A DNA stretch of 64,000 nt from Actinoplanes sp. L3-i22 (GTDB taxonomy: Bacteria > Actinomycetota > Actinomycetes > Mycobacteriales > Micromonosporaceae): positions 7,882,501 to 7,946,500 of the forward strand of contig NZ_AP024745.1 in the NCBI RefSeq assembly GCF_019704555.1, read 5' to 3'. The notes below the pieces were generated by a model. That model was not told the origin of the DNA. It did not search any database and was given only the letters and a program-made list of their open reading frames with translations. The translations under genes were made by a program, and so were the position numbers. Within the stretch, counting starts at the first letter, position 1. The number at the start of each line of letters is the position of its first letter. Of this stretch, positions 26,021 to 34,370 are shown one piece after another.

Positions 26021-27436
26021 ATGCGGGCGGATACACCGGCCTATGATCTCGACATCCGTATCGATGAGAAGCGCATCCGCGAGGCTCTCGCCGACGCGGC
26101 CCGGACCCCGTTCTGGCTCGAGGATCCCGGTCGGCCCGCGCCCCAGCCCGCTCTCATCGGCGCCATCGAGACCGATCTGCTGATCATCGGCGGCGGTTAC
26201 TGCGGGTTGTGGACCGCGCTGCAGGCGAAGGAGAACGATCCCGGCCGCGACGTCGTCCTCGTCGAGGGCGAGGAGATCGGCTGGGCGGCCAGCGGACGCA
26301 ACGGCGGATTCGTCGAGGCGAGCCTGACGCACGGCCCGGAGAACGGGCAGCGCTACTTCGCCGGCGACCTCAGCGTGCTCGCCGACCTGGCCGGGGAGAA
26401 CTTCGCCGCGTTCCGGGACGCGCTGGTCCGGCACGGCATCGACGCCGAATGGGAGGACGTCGGCTCGCTCTCCGTCGCCACCGAGCGTCACCAGGTCGAG
26501 GAACTGCGGTCCGACGGCGGCCGGTTCTACGACCAGGACGAGCTCGCCACGCTGGTCCGCTCGCCGCTCTACCGCGCCGGCTCGTTCCGGGAGACCGGCT
26601 CCGGGCTCGTGCACCCGGCCAAGCTGGCCTGGGGCCTGAAGGAGGCGTGCCGCAAGCTCGGCGTGCGGATCTTCGAGCACACGCCGGTCACCCGCCTGAC
26701 CGATCGTGGTCGCACCGTCCGGGCCACCACCCGGATGGGCACCATTCGCGCCCGCAAGATCGTGCTCGCCACCAACGGCTTCCCGTCACTGCTGCGCCGC
26801 AATCGGTTCCTGACCATTCCGATCTACGACTACGTGCTGATGTCGGAACCGCTGACACCGGCGCAACTCGACAGTATCGGCTGGCACGGGCGCTTCGGCA
26901 TCGGCGATTGTTCGCGGCAGTTCCACTACTACCGCAAGACCGCCGACAACCGGATCCTGTGGGGCGGTTACGACGCGGTCTATCACCGCGGCGGCGGCAT
27001 CCGGCCGGAATTCGACCAGCGGCCGGAGACCTTCGCCCGCCTCGCCGACCATTTCCTGCGCACCTTCCCACAACTCGGCGACATAAAATTCAGCCACGCC
27101 TGGGGCGGCATGATCGACATGTCGACCCAGCTGGCCGCGTTCCAGGGCCTGGCGATGGGTGGCAAGGTGGCCTACAGCAGCGGATTCACCGGCCTCGGCG
27201 TGGCGGCGACACGCTTCGCCGGCTCGGTCATGCTGGATCTGCTCGCCGGAGCGGACACCCCGCGGACCCGCCTGCGCATGGCGACAAAGCGCCCGTTGCC
27301 CATCCCGCCGGAACCGATCGCCTACCCCGCGGTCCAGGTGATTCGCCGGGCAATCGCCCGGGCCGACCGCAACGGCGGCCGCGACGGCGTGATCCTGAAA
27401 ACCGCCAATCTCCTGGGTTTCTCCTTCGATTCCTAA
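26021..27436 (+). CDS. FAD-dependent amine/amino-acid oxidoreductase (DAO family)
   Basis: A 471-residue flavoprotein. After a 50-residue leader the ADP-binding beta-alpha-beta motif TDLLIIGGGYCGLWTALQAKE appears, followed by GRNGGFVEASL, then the substrate domain. The C-terminal HAWGGMIDMS and GFTGLGVAAT match the second FAD-contact region of DAO-fold oxidases such as gamma-glutamylputrescine oxidase (PuuB) and sarcosine oxidase-like proteins. It would deaminate an amine or amino acid to an aldehyde or keto acid with FAD. GGGAGGATCAGC precedes ATG 26021. Controlled, by inference, by the divergent TetR; the orphan binding protein nearby might bring in the amine. Confidence 0.87.
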   Translation: MRADTPAYDLDIRIDEKRIREALADAARTPFWLEDPGRPAPQPALIGAIETDLLIIGGGYCGLWTALQAKENDPGRDVVLVEGEEIGWAASGRNGGFVEASLTHGPENGQRYFAGDLSVLADLAGENFAAFRDALVRHGIDAEWEDVGSLSVATERHQVEELRSDGGRFYDQDELATLVRSPLYRAGSFRETGSGLVHPAKLAWGLKEACRKLGVRIFEHTPVTRLTDRGRTVRATTRMGTIRARKIVLATNGFPSLLRRNRFLTIPIYDYVLMSEPLTPAQLDSIGWHGRFGIGDCSRQFHYYRKTADNRILWGGYDAVYHRGGGIRPEFDQRPETFARLADHFLRTFPQLGDIKFSHAWGGMIDMSTQLAAFQGLAMGGKVAYSSGFTGLGVAATRFAGSVMLDLLAGADTPRTRLRMATKRPLPIPPEPIAYPAVQVIRRAIARADRNGGRDGVILKTANLLGFSFDS

Positions 27437-27570
27437 ACCCCGATTTGGTACGGATTCCGCCCCGTCCCGCAACCGCCACACAACGCCGGTCCGCCGGTCA
27501 GCGATCCGCACCGACCGGCGGTCGCATTTCAAGGCCGACGCCCCGGTCAGCGCCGCATTCCCCAGCCATT

Positions 27571-27720
27571 CAGCCGGCCGCCGGTCCTTTTAGCCGGCCG
27601 CCGGTCCTTTTGGCCGGCCGCCGGTCCTTTTGGGCGGTCGCCGGTCCTTTTGGGCGGTCGCCGGTCCTTTTGGGCGGTCGCCGGTCCTTTTGGGCGGTCG
27701 CCGGTCCTTTTGGGCGGCCA
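27571..27720. repeat. 20-bp tandem array, seven copies
   Basis: The core CCGGTCCTTT recurs exactly every 20 bp at 27581, 27601, 27621, 27641, 27661, 27681 and 27701; later copies have the full unit CCGGTCCTTTTGGGCGGTCG and the first ones vary (GGCCGGCCG). It lies between the convergent oxidase and small membrane-protein genes. There are no variable spacers, so it is not CRISPR. The period is not a multiple of three and all frames stay open through it. Confidence 0.95.
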
Positions 27721-27730
27721 GCCCGTCGAC

Positions 27731-28132
27731 TCAATGCCGGTCGGGGCTGGTTGCCGGGGTGAGTCGCCACGCGGTCCGGGCATTGCCGCGGGTCCGGTCC
27801 AGCAGCGCCGCGGTGCCGGTGATCAGCAGAAGGGTCACCGTCACCGCGTTCAGGGCCGGCCAGTGCAGCGAGTGGTCGTGACCGGAAAGGGTCATCAGGG
27901 ACGGATGCAGGGCCAGCATGACGCCGGTCATCCCCGCCGTCATCCGCCACGTCGCGGCCGTCGGGCCACGCCACAGCCGGACCGCGCACGGCAGGCACAG
28001 CGCCGTCATGCCCAGTGCCACTCCGGCCAGGGCAAGGTTCCCGCCACGCAGCCCGGACCAGGCGATCGCAACGTGGGCGAGGGCGCAGATGACGCTCAGC
28101 CCAGCGGCCACCCGGCCCCAGAACTTCCGCAT
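27731..28132 (-). CDS. Small four-helix membrane protein
   Basis: A 133-residue protein starting MRKFWGRVAAGLSV at ATG 28132, which has GGAGGTGTC immediately upstream. Four hydrophobic segments are visible (VAAGLSVICALAHVAIAW, LALAGVALGMTALCL, MTAGMTGVMLAL, VTVTLLLITGTAALL), with a His-rich loop SGHDHSLHW between the third and fourth. I do not recognise the family. Tandem arrays flank the gene on both sides (20-bp downstream, 25-bp upstream). Confidence 0.75.
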   Translation of the reverse strand: MRKFWGRVAAGLSVICALAHVAIAWSGLRGGNLALAGVALGMTALCLPCAVRLWRGPTAATWRMTAGMTGVMLALHPSLMTLSGHDHSLHWPALNAVTVTLLLITGTAALLDRTRGNARTAWRLTPATSPDRH

Positions 28133-28270
28133 GACACCTCCATCCCGACAAGCCATCACTTCTGTGACGATCGGGCCCGTCCAGAATCACCGCTCCAGCC
28201 CAAGAAAGCGACCACGCCTTCGCTTCCGCGACCACGCCGCGACCGTCCTGACGCGCGGCGCATACCCCCC

Positions 28271-28456
28271 GTTCGCCGCACGGCCCGGCCTCCCCCGTTC
28301 GCCGCACGGCCTGGCCTCCCTTTTCGTCGCACGGCCTGGCCTCCCTTTTCGTCGCACGGCCTGGCCTCCCCGCTCGTCGCACGGCCTGGCCTCCCTTTTC
28401 GTCGCACGGCCTGGCCTCCCCGCTCGTCGCACGGCCTGGCCTCCCTTTTCGTCGCC
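28271..28456. repeat. 25-bp tandem array, seven copies
   Basis: The core GCACGGCCTGGCCTCCC recurs at 28278 (C variant), 28304, 28329, 28354, 28379, 28404 and 28429, period 25 (once 26). Linkers alternate between CTTTTCGTC and CGCTCGTC. A partial copy ends at 28456. It lies in the divergent gap between the small membrane protein and a TetR gene. Confidence 0.95.
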
Positions 28457-28587
28457 TGACCACGCCTTCTCCGGTTGCATGGACTCGGCCCTCGACGCAC
28501 GGGTCGTGACCTGCTGCTTTGCCGGCCGGCTAGGGCACGAGCGGTACCTTGTGGCTGGGCTTCCGTGCGGGGTGGATGCGGTTGGCG

Positions 28588-28604
28588 CGGTACCATTCGT
28601 ACCG
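28588..28604. promoter_or_regulatory. Candidate TetR operator, CGGTAC-5-GTACCG
   Basis: Perfect 6-bp arms CGGTAC and GTACCG around CATTC, 55 bp before the TetR start at 28659. A half-like GCGGTACC also occurs near 28540. A self-regulatory site for the downstream TetR is the simplest reading. Confidence 0.55.
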
Positions 28605-28658
28605 AAAGCAGGGTGGGTTTGGTCGTTCCTTGGTCGTCGCAGGGATGTGGGGGCTCGG

Positions 28659-29246
28659 GTGACCGGACAGACGCGGCGACGCGGAGCCGCGCTGGAGGAT
28701 GCGATCCTGCGGGCGGCCGCCGACCAGCTGGACGAGACCGGTTTCGCCGGGCTGACCATGGACGCGGTGGCACGGCGCGCCGGGACGAACAAGAACGCCA
28801 TCTATCGCCGCTGGCCGGACCGCCTGGCCCTGGGGGTCGCGGCCTACCGGCAGATCGCGCACACGGTCCAGCCACCGGACACCGGAAACCTCCGCGACGA
28901 CGCCCTCGAGATGCTGCGCCGGGCGAACCGGCACTGGAGCTCCCCCCTCGGCGGCATCCTGCGGGAACTGATAGCCGCAGCCGGCGGCACTCAACAGCTG
29001 CTGGGCCAACTCACCGACCAGTCCGCCGAGGCAACGGCCGCCCCCTGGCTGATCATTCTCGGCCGAGCGGTAGCCCGCGGCGAAGCTTCACCGGAGTCGC
29101 TGCACCCCCGAGTCGCCACCGTCGCCATGGTCCTGCTCCGCAACGAGTTCGTCACACGCGGCGCCCCAACCGCCCCCGACGAAACCCTCACCGAAATCGT
29201 CGACGCCGTCTACCTCCCCTTAATCAGAAACCGAGCCATCAGCTAA
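28659..29246 (+). CDS. TetR-family regulator
   Basis: A 195-residue regulator beginning VTGQTRRRGAALEDAILRAA. The HTH is at about residues 12-55 with the MDAVARRAGTNKNAIYRRW segment, followed by a TetR_C ligand domain. GTG 28659 is chosen because a G-rich Shine-Dalgarno-like run precedes it; GTG 28647 is an alternative. No obvious target gene is adjacent: the upstream neighbour is the divergent membrane protein (start 28132) across the 25-bp array, so that protein may be its target. Confidence 0.85.
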   Translation: MTGQTRRRGAALEDAILRAAADQLDETGFAGLTMDAVARRAGTNKNAIYRRWPDRLALGVAAYRQIAHTVQPPDTGNLRDDALEMLRRANRHWSSPLGGILRELIAAAGGTQQLLGQLTDQSAEATAAPWLIILGRAVARGEASPESLHPRVATVAMVLLRNEFVTRGAPTAPDETLTEIVDAVYLPLIRNRAIS

Positions 29247-29275
29247 CCCAGCCCAGCCACCAAGCACAGCACCCC

Positions 29276-29354
29276 GCCCCTGCCGCCCCTGCCGCCCCTG
29301 CCGCCCCTGCTGCCCTGCCGCCCCGGCCCGGCCCGGCCCGGCCCGGCCCGGCCC
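29276..29354. repeat. 9-bp and 5-bp microsatellites
   Basis: GCCCCTGCC x4 (last copy with one change) followed by GGCCC x6. Confidence 0.9.
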
Positions 29355-29391
29355 GATAGCCTCCGGGCACCCCGCCCCAGTCCGGTCCGGC

Positions 29392-29505
29392 AGTCACCGA
29401 GCACAGCGCCCCGCCCCGGCCCGTCAGCCACCGAGCACGACGCCCCAGCCCCGGCCCGTCAGCCACCGAGCACGACGCCCTAACCCGGCCCGTCAGCCAC
29501 TGCGA
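29392..29505. repeat. ~35-bp tandem repeat, three copies
   Basis: Copies start at 29392, 29426 and 29461, each beginning AG(T/C)CACCGAGCAC and ending CGGCCCGTC, with a short fourth fragment (AGCCACTGCG). Confidence 0.85.
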
Positions 29506-29734
29506 ACCGTCACCGCCCCGCGAACTGGCGCCATCCCGCAACTCGCCCCGCGAACCGTCGCCGCCCCGCACCACGCCCCGACGAGCGGCCTCCGCCCCGC
29601 ACCGTGCGGTGCCCACGAACCCGTCTCCCACCCGGCGCCGCCTCCGCCGAACTGCCGCCGCCCCGCAACTCACCGCGCCGGACTCGGCCGCCACCACGCA
29701 GCTCGCCGCGCCGACGGCCGGCGATGCCGGATCG

Positions 29735-30115
29735 TCAGGCAGACCAGCCGTGCCAGCTCGTCACCTGGATGCGGAGGAACGGGCCGGGTGGCGGCTCGAC
29801 CTCGTACTGCGGGTACCGGGTGATCAGCGCCGGCTCCGGATCGTCCGACACCGTGGCGATGCCATCCGCTCGAACCCACCAGAGCTGCGACCAGTCGTCG
29901 TCATACCGATCCGCAAGGACGCTGACGCGCGGCTCATGGGCGATGTTCATGAGCCTGCGCAGGTTGCGATGCCGCTTCGGCTTACCGTCAACCGCGGTGT
30001 GGATCACGTCGCCGACCAGCGCGAACACGATCGGCACCAGGTGCGGCGCGCCGTCCGGGGTGACCGTGGCCAGGCGTGCCACCCGCACACTCGCGAAGCG
30101 TTCCTCCGGGCTCAT
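29735..30115 (-). CDS. PPOX-class F420-dependent oxidoreductase (TIGR03668-like)
   Basis: A 126-residue split-barrel flavin/deazaflavin protein. The N-terminus RFASVRVARLATVTPDGAPHLVPIVFALVGD and the later KRHRNLRRL and WWVRADG match the small PPOX-class proteins typical of mycobacteria and relatives, which bind F420 and reduce unknown substrates. Its ATG overlaps the stop of the upstream XRE gene by one base (TGATG), so the two are co-translated, suggesting the oxidoreductase is part of the regulator's response. Confidence 0.87.
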   Translation of the reverse strand: MSPEERFASVRVARLATVTPDGAPHLVPIVFALVGDVIHTAVDGKPKRHRNLRRLMNIAHEPRVSVLADRYDDDWSQLWWVRADGIATVSDDPEPALITRYPQYEVEPPPGPFLRIQVTSWHGWSA

Positions 30116-31014
30116 CAGCGGTTGTACTCGCCGATCGTCGTCGTTGTCGGTTGATTCGTCGGTTGCCTCCCTGAGGTGGGCTGGGACTGCGGGTCGGGTG
30201 CGGTGATCGAGGCCAGTAGTTGGAGCTTCTCGGCTGCCTCGGTGGCCTGGTCGGGGTGGTAGATGACCAGCAGTTGGCCGCCGGCGCCGCCGATCATGAG
30301 CTTCTCGCGGTTCAGCGTGAGAGGGCCGACCACCGGGTGGTCCATGGTGACCGAGGCGCCCTCGCGGGTCTGGACGTCGTGGCGGGCCCAGAGCTGCCGG
30401 AAACGGTCACTGGCCAGCGACAGCTCACCAACGAGCTCGATGCAGCGCGGATCGCTGGTGTCGGTGCCGACGGACGCCCGGAAACCGGCGACCAGGTGGC
30501 GGCTGGCGTGCTCCCAATCCGGATAGAGGGCCTGCTCGGCCTGGTCGAGGAAGACGTCGCGCAGCCGGTTGCGGCCCGGGACCAGCCGTGGGGACAGGGC
30601 GGTGGCCAGCGGGTTCGCGGCGAGAACGTCGAAGTGGCGGCCCTCGACGAAGGCCGGCAGCGCCAGCGTGGCGAGGAGCTTGCGGATACCGGCGGGAGCG
30701 GTCTCCCGGCGCGGGCGCCTCCGGGTGCTGCGTGGGCGTTCGATGCCGAGGCTGAGCAGGTATTCAGTGGCGGCTTCGTCCAGGTGCAGGACGCGGGCCA
30801 GCGACTCCAGGACCTGCGCCGACGGATGACGGTCGCGGCCCTGCTCGAGCCGCAGGTAGTAGTCGGCGCTGATGCCGGCGAGCATCGCGACCTCTTCACG
30901 GCGCAGGCCCCGGACGCGGCGCTGGCCGGAGGACGTCAGGCCGGCGGATTCCGGGCTGACGAGCTCACGGCGGGCCCGGAGGTAGGTCCCGAGGGCGTTG
31001 GTCTCGTCGGTCAT
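30115..31014 (-). CDS. XRE-family regulator with MmyB-like ligand-binding domain
   Basis: A 299-residue regulator. The N-terminal XRE HTH (about residues 8-75) includes RGLRREEVAMLAGISADYYLRLEQGRD, and the C-terminal part (about 105-270) has the MmyB/MLTR ligand-binding pattern FDVLAANPLATALSP and FRASVGTDTSDPRC. Such regulators commonly sit opposite a short-chain dehydrogenase or other oxidoreductase. Here the divergent side is occupied by an IS5-family element and then a short remnant ORF. CCTAGG boxes upstream (31062 and the IS junctions) are candidate sites. Confidence 0.9.
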   Translation of the reverse strand: MTDETNALGTYLRARRELVSPESAGLTSSGQRRVRGLRREEVAMLAGISADYYLRLEQGRDRHPSAQVLESLARVLHLDEAATEYLLSLGIERPRSTRRRPRRETAPAGIRKLLATLALPAFVEGRHFDVLAANPLATALSPRLVPGRNRLRDVFLDQAEQALYPDWEHASRHLVAGFRASVGTDTSDPRCIELVGELSLASDRFRQLWARHDVQTREGASVTMDHPVVGPLTLNREKLMIGGAGGQLLVIYHPDQATEAAEKLQLLASITAPDPQSQPTSGRQPTNQPTTTTIGEYNR

Positions 31015-31061
31015 GCCTCGACCGTATGCCGTCGCCGGCCGATGTGCCTGGCCCTGTCGTT

Positions 31062-31088
31062 CCTAGGAAGACTCCGCTCTGCCTAGGG
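31062..31088. promoter_or_regulatory. CCTAGG box and IS-split second CCTAGG
   Basis: TTCCTAGGAA lies at 31060-31069. A second CCTAGG is formed at 31083-31088 with the left IS end; without the IS it would be completed by GG at 32122-32123, giving two boxes 21 bp apart, two helical turns. Candidate operators of the XRE regulator. Confidence 0.4.
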
Positions 31089-31150
31089 CGTGTTTTAGAA
31101 GTTGGGTTTTGCCGGTGAGGGTCACGGCGTGGCGGTCATCGATAACTGAA

Positions 31151-31205
31151 GAGGTCTCCGGTAAGTGGTTCAGCGACCAAGCTAGAACTTCATACCGGAG
31201 ACCTC
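31151..31205 (+). promoter_or_regulatory. 13-bp inverted repeat masking the transposase start
   Basis: GAGGTCTCCGGTA (31151-31163) pairs perfectly with TACCGGAGACCTC (31193-31205), directly before the GTG start. The Shine-Dalgarno GGAG lies inside the right arm, so read-through transcripts would hide it. Confidence 0.6.
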
Positions 31206-32099
31206 GTGGCCACCTTAGCGGTGACGACGCGGCATGACCTCACCGACGCTCAGTGGCAGCGGCTTGCTCCGTTGCTGCCGGCTGTGTCGGGGAACGGGCG
31301 GCCGCCGAAGTGGACGAAACGGCAGCTCATCAACGGGATCCGCTGGCGGATCCGGAACGGGGTTCCGTGGCGGGACGTCGCCGCCGTCTATCCGCCCTGG
31401 CCTACCGTCTATGGACTGTTTCGCCGCTGGCAACGCGACGGCACCTGGGACAGCATCCTGGCCGCTCTGCAGGCCCATGCCGATGCGGCCGGCCGGATCC
31501 GCTGGGACATCAGCCTCGACTCGATGACCAGCCGCGCCCATCAGCACGCGGCCGGTGCTCGCCGCGACGGGCAGTTGCAGAAGGAGCCGCCCGGCGGCGT
31601 GCACACCGAACCTGATGATCACGGCCTGGGGCGGTCGCGGGGCGGGTTGACCACCAAGACGCATCTGGCCTGTGAGCAGGGGCAGAAGGTCATGGCGTTC
31701 ATCGTGACCGCCGGGCAGTGCGGGGACAGTCCGCAGTTCATCCCGGTCCTGTCCAGGATCCGGGTCGGCCGGCCCGGCGGTGGCCGGCCCCGGACCCGCC
31801 CCGACACGGTCCTCGCCGACAAGGCCTACACCTCGAAAGAAAACCGTTCCTACCTGCGTAAACGCGGAATCCGGGCGTGCATTCCCAGCAAGAGTGACCA
31901 GGACGCCCACCGCAAAGCCAAAGGCCGCAAAGGCGGCCGGCCACCCGCTTTCGACCGGCTCGTCTACCGGCAACGCCACGCCGTCGAATGCGGCATCAAC
32001 CGCCTCAAACGCCACCGCGGCGTCGCGACCCGCTACGACAAACTTGCCGTCCGCTACCAGGCAGTTCTGACCATCACCATCATCTGCGAGTGGCTCTGA
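31206..32099 (+). CDS. IS5-family transposase
   Basis: A 297-residue single-frame transposase. The N-terminal DUF4096-like part ([44 protein letters not shown]) is followed by the DDE domain: first Asp in [16 protein letters not shown], second in [13 protein letters not shown], and Glu in [16 protein letters not shown]. All three catalytic residues are present. GTG start at 31206 lies at the end of a 13-bp hairpin. Confidence 0.95.
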   Translation: MATLAVTTRHDLTDAQWQRLAPLLPAVSGNGRPPKWTKRQLINGIRWRIRNGVPWRDVAAVYPPWPTVYGLFRRWQRDGTWDSILAALQAHADAAGRIRWDISLDSMTSRAHQHAAGARRDGQLQKEPPGGVHTEPDDHGLGRSRGGLTTKTHLACEQGQKVMAFIVTAGQCGDSPQFIPVLSRIRVGRPGGGRPRTRPDTVLADKAYTSKENRSYLRKRGIRACIPSKSDQDAHRKAKGRKGGRPPAFDRLVYRQRHAVECGINRLKRHRGVATRYDKLAVRYQAVLTITIICEWL

Positions 32100-32171
32100 C
32101 CTGCTTATGAAACACGCCCTAGGAGCGGCTCTCCTCTTTTTAAGCCCGGCGCGACCCGGCAGGGTGAGCGC

Positions 32172-32285
32172 ATGACCGAGACGAAGATGCGGCAACACTC
32201 AGCGAAAGCCTGCGGCGCGAGCCGCCCCGACACCCGAGGCGGCCGCCCGCAACGCCGACCAACGCCGCCCGGCCGCGGTGGCGCG
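32172..32285 (+). pseudogene. Possible remnant of the XRE regulator's divergent target gene
   Basis: After the IS, GGCAGGGTGAGCGC precedes ATG 32172 with a normal-looking ribosome site, then MTETKMRQHSAKACGAS. The frame soon becomes Arg/Pro-rich and runs antisense through the aldose epimerase gene, so only the first few codons look genuine. Promoter, XRE regulator and start suggest a lost oxidoreductase gene. Weak evidence. Confidence 0.3.
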
Positions 32286-33326
32286 CTAATCGACGACGGA
32301 GAAGGTGTGGATCGTGGTGGAGGTGTAGGTCTCGCCCGGCCGCAGGACCGTGGACGGGAAGTCGGGCTGGTTGGGGCTGTCCGGGAAGTGCTGGGTCTCC
32401 AGGGCGAACGCGTCGCTCTGGCGATACTGGCGGCCGGAGGTTCCGCGGAGCTTCCCGTCGAGGAAGTTCCCGGAGTAGAACTGCAGGCCCGGCTCGGTGG
32501 TCTCGATGGCGAGCTGCCGGCCGGTCCGCGGGTCCCGCACCACGGCCGCCTCCGGGCCCGACAGGACGTAGTTGTGGTCGTAACCGAGGCCGAAGGCCAG
32601 CTGCGGGTCGTCCTCGTGCAGACGCTCGCCGATGGCGTGGACCGTCCGGAAGTCAAACGGAGTGCCGGCCACCGGGGTCAGCTCACCGGTCGGGATCAGC
32701 GTCGCGTCGACCGGCGTGAAATGCCCAGCGTTGATCTTCAGGAGGTGGTCGTTGATGGTGCCGCTGCCCTCCCCCGCCAGGTTCCAGTAGGCATGGTTGG
32801 TCAGGCTGACGACCGTCGCCTGGTCGGTGGTCGCGTGATAGTCGATCCGCAGGCGGTTCTCGTCGTCGAGACCGAACGTCACGGTCGTCTCGACGGCGCC
32901 GGGAAATCCCTCCTCACCGTCCGGCGAAAAATGCTTGAGGCGTACGCCGCCGGTGACCGCCTCGGCAGACCACACGCGCTTGTCGAAGCCCCGCACACCG
33001 CCGTGCAGGGTCGTCTCGCCCTCGTTCTGCGTCAGCTTGTGCACCTGCCCGTCCAGCGTGAACGTGCCGTTCGCGATCCGGTTGCCGTAACGGCCGATGG
33101 TCGACCCGAAATACGGGTTTGCCGGGTCGATGTAGCCCGCCAGGTCCGAGAAGCCGAGCGTCACGTTGCCGAGCGCGCCGTCCCGGTCCGGGACCAGCAC
33201 GGACTGGATCGTCGCGCCCCAGGTGAGGATCGACACCGACGCCCCGCTCGCGTTGGTCAGCGTCCACTTCTCGATCACGGTGCCGTCGGCCAGTGCACCG
33301 AACGGAGAGCTGTCGATTCTCGTCAT
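32286..33326 (-). CDS. galM: Aldose 1-epimerase
   Basis: A 346-residue cytoplasmic mutarotase interconverting alpha and beta anomers of hexoses such as galactose and glucose. GSTIGRYGNRIANGTF, TLHGGVRGFDKRVW, the catalytic His in TNHAYWNLAGEG, and the catalytic Glu near the C-terminus in ALETQHFPDSPNQPDFPS are all conserved. Length is that of the GalM family. The gene is divergent from a zinc alcohol dehydrogenase gene, with only 48 bp between starts. Confidence 0.93.
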   Translation of the reverse strand: MTRIDSSPFGALADGTVIEKWTLTNASGASVSILTWGATIQSVLVPDRDGALGNVTLGFSDLAGYIDPANPYFGSTIGRYGNRIANGTFTLDGQVHKLTQNEGETTLHGGVRGFDKRVWSAEAVTGGVRLKHFSPDGEEGFPGAVETTVTFGLDDENRLRIDYHATTDQATVVSLTNHAYWNLAGEGSGTINDHLLKINAGHFTPVDATLIPTGELTPVAGTPFDFRTVHAIGERLHEDDPQLAFGLGYDHNYVLSGPEAAVVRDPRTGRQLAIETTEPGLQFYSGNFLDGKLRGTSGRQYRQSDAFALETQHFPDSPNQPDFPSTVLRPGETYTSTTIHTFSVVD

Positions 33327-33374
33327 GATCTCGTTCTACGCTGATGAGCCAACCCCTGACAACGGAGGCCCACT

Positions 33375-34370
33375 ATGCGCGCGCTGGTCTTCACCGGGCC
33401 CGGCCGGGCCGAGGTCCAGGACGTACCGGAGCCATCGGCCGGCCCCGGGCAGGTGATCGTCGAGGTGGAACGGGTCGGGGTCTGCGGCACTGACGTGGAG
33501 CTGTTCACCGGTGAGATGAGCTACCTGCACACCGGTGCGGCCTCCTATCCGTTGCGGCCCGGCCATGAGTGGTCCGGCACGGTGATCGCCACCGGGCAGG
33601 GCGTCGAGGAGAGCTGGTCGGGCCGGCGGGTCACCGGGGACACGATGATCGGCTGCGGGGACTGCGCGCGCTGCCGCGCCGGGCGGCACCACGTCTGCCC
33701 GGCCCGGCACGAGCTGGGCTGCCGGGACGGGCTGCCGGGCGCGCTCGCGGAACGGCTCACGTTCCCGGCGGCGTATCTGCATGCGCTGCCCGATGCGGTG
33801 GACGCCACGCTCGGTGCGCTGGTCGAGCCGGGCGGGAACGCGCTGCGGGCGGTCCGGGCAGCGGCGGTCGCGCCCGGCGAGCGGCTGCTGATCTTGGGTA
33901 CGGGCACGATCGGGCTGCTCGCGGCCATGTTCGGGAAGGCGCTGGGGGCCGAGGTGCACCTGCTCGGGCTGACCGGGGAGCCGCTCGCGGAGGCGCCGGT
34001 CTGGACCCGCGAGACACTGCCCGACCTCGCCTGGGACGGGATCGTCGACGCCACCAACGCGGCAGTAATGCCGGGGCTTGCGGTGGAGTTGGTCGAGCCC
34101 GGCCGCACGGTGGTCTATATCGGACTGTCGGGGGCGCCGAGCATGGTCGATACGCGCGAGATCGTGCTCAAGGACGTGACGACTGTCGGCATCCTCGGGG
34201 CGTCGTCGGGGCTGGCCGGTGCGATCACGGCGTATGCGGAGAAGGAGGCCGATCCGCGCGGGCTCGTCGCCGGCACCGTGAGTCTTGAGGAGATCGTCGA
34301 CGTGCTGGCCGGGAAGCGCCCGGACGGCTCGGGCCCCGGCCCGAAGTTCCACGCGGACCCACGGCTATGA
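33375..34370 (+). CDS. Zinc-dependent alcohol/sugar-alcohol dehydrogenase (MDR family)
   Basis: A 331-residue MDR enzyme. Catalytic zinc ligands are in GVCGTDVE (Cys) and RPGHEWSG (His-Glu). The structural zinc loop CGDCARCRAGRHHVC is complete. The NAD-binding fold shows LILGTGTIGLLAAMFGKALGA. It probably oxidises a sugar or polyol; divergence from galM hints at a carbohydrate substrate. A 7-bp microsatellite begins at its stop codon. Confidence 0.88.
   Translation: MRALVFTGPGRAEVQDVPEPSAGPGQVIVEVERVGVCGTDVELFTGEMSYLHTGAASYPLRPGHEWSGTVIATGQGVEESWSGRRVTGDTMIGCGDCARCRAGRHHVCPARHELGCRDGLPGALAERLTFPAAYLHALPDAVDATLGALVEPGGNALRAVRAAAVAPGERLLILGTGTIGLLAAMFGKALGAEVHLLGLTGEPLAEAPVWTRETLPDLAWDGIVDATNAAVMPGLAVELVEPGRTVVYIGLSGAPSMVDTREIVLKDVTTVGILGASSGLAGAITAYAEKEADPRGLVAGTVSLEEIVDVLAGKRPDGSGPGPKFHADPRL

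Larger units (their letters stand above)
28133..28658. other. 526-bp divergent intergenic region
   Basis: It contains the membrane-protein promoter region, the 25-bp array and a TetR operator candidate at 28588-28604. I see no gene; long frames through the array are repeat artefacts. Confidence 0.7.
29247..29734. other. Repeat-rich intergenic region
   Basis: No gene seen. It holds four copies of GCCCCTGCC (29276-29311), six of GGCCC (29325-29354) and a roughly 35-bp unit repeated three times (29392-29505, core CACCGAGCAC). The rest is C-rich with CCGCCCCGC motifs. Confidence 0.75.
31087..32119 (+). mobile_element. IS5-family insertion sequence, intact, 1033 bp
   Basis: Terminal inverted repeats GGGCGTGTTTTAGAAGT (31087-31103) and GCTTATGAAACACGCCC (32103-32119, inverted) match at 14 of 17 positions. 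The element is flanked by TA on both sides (31085-31086 and 32120-32121), the target duplication usual for the IS427-like group of IS5; CTAG is also possible because the ends are G and C. It encodes one full transposase. Intact ends and ORF suggest a recent insertion. Confidence 0.9.

Noticed and set aside
27571..28456. Possible CRISPR arrays
   Set aside because: Units are directly contiguous with no unique spacers and no cas genes nearby.
27570..28463. A long minus-strand open frame (about 297 codons) across both tandem arrays
   Set aside because: Both arrays lack stops in all frames because of their composition; the translation is repeat-derived (KGPATAQKDRR-like) and overlaps a real gene with a good ribosome site.
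32172..33344. A 390-codon plus-strand gene starting MTETKM
   Set aside because: After a few codons it is antisense to galM and Arg/Gly-rich; only the start looks genuine.
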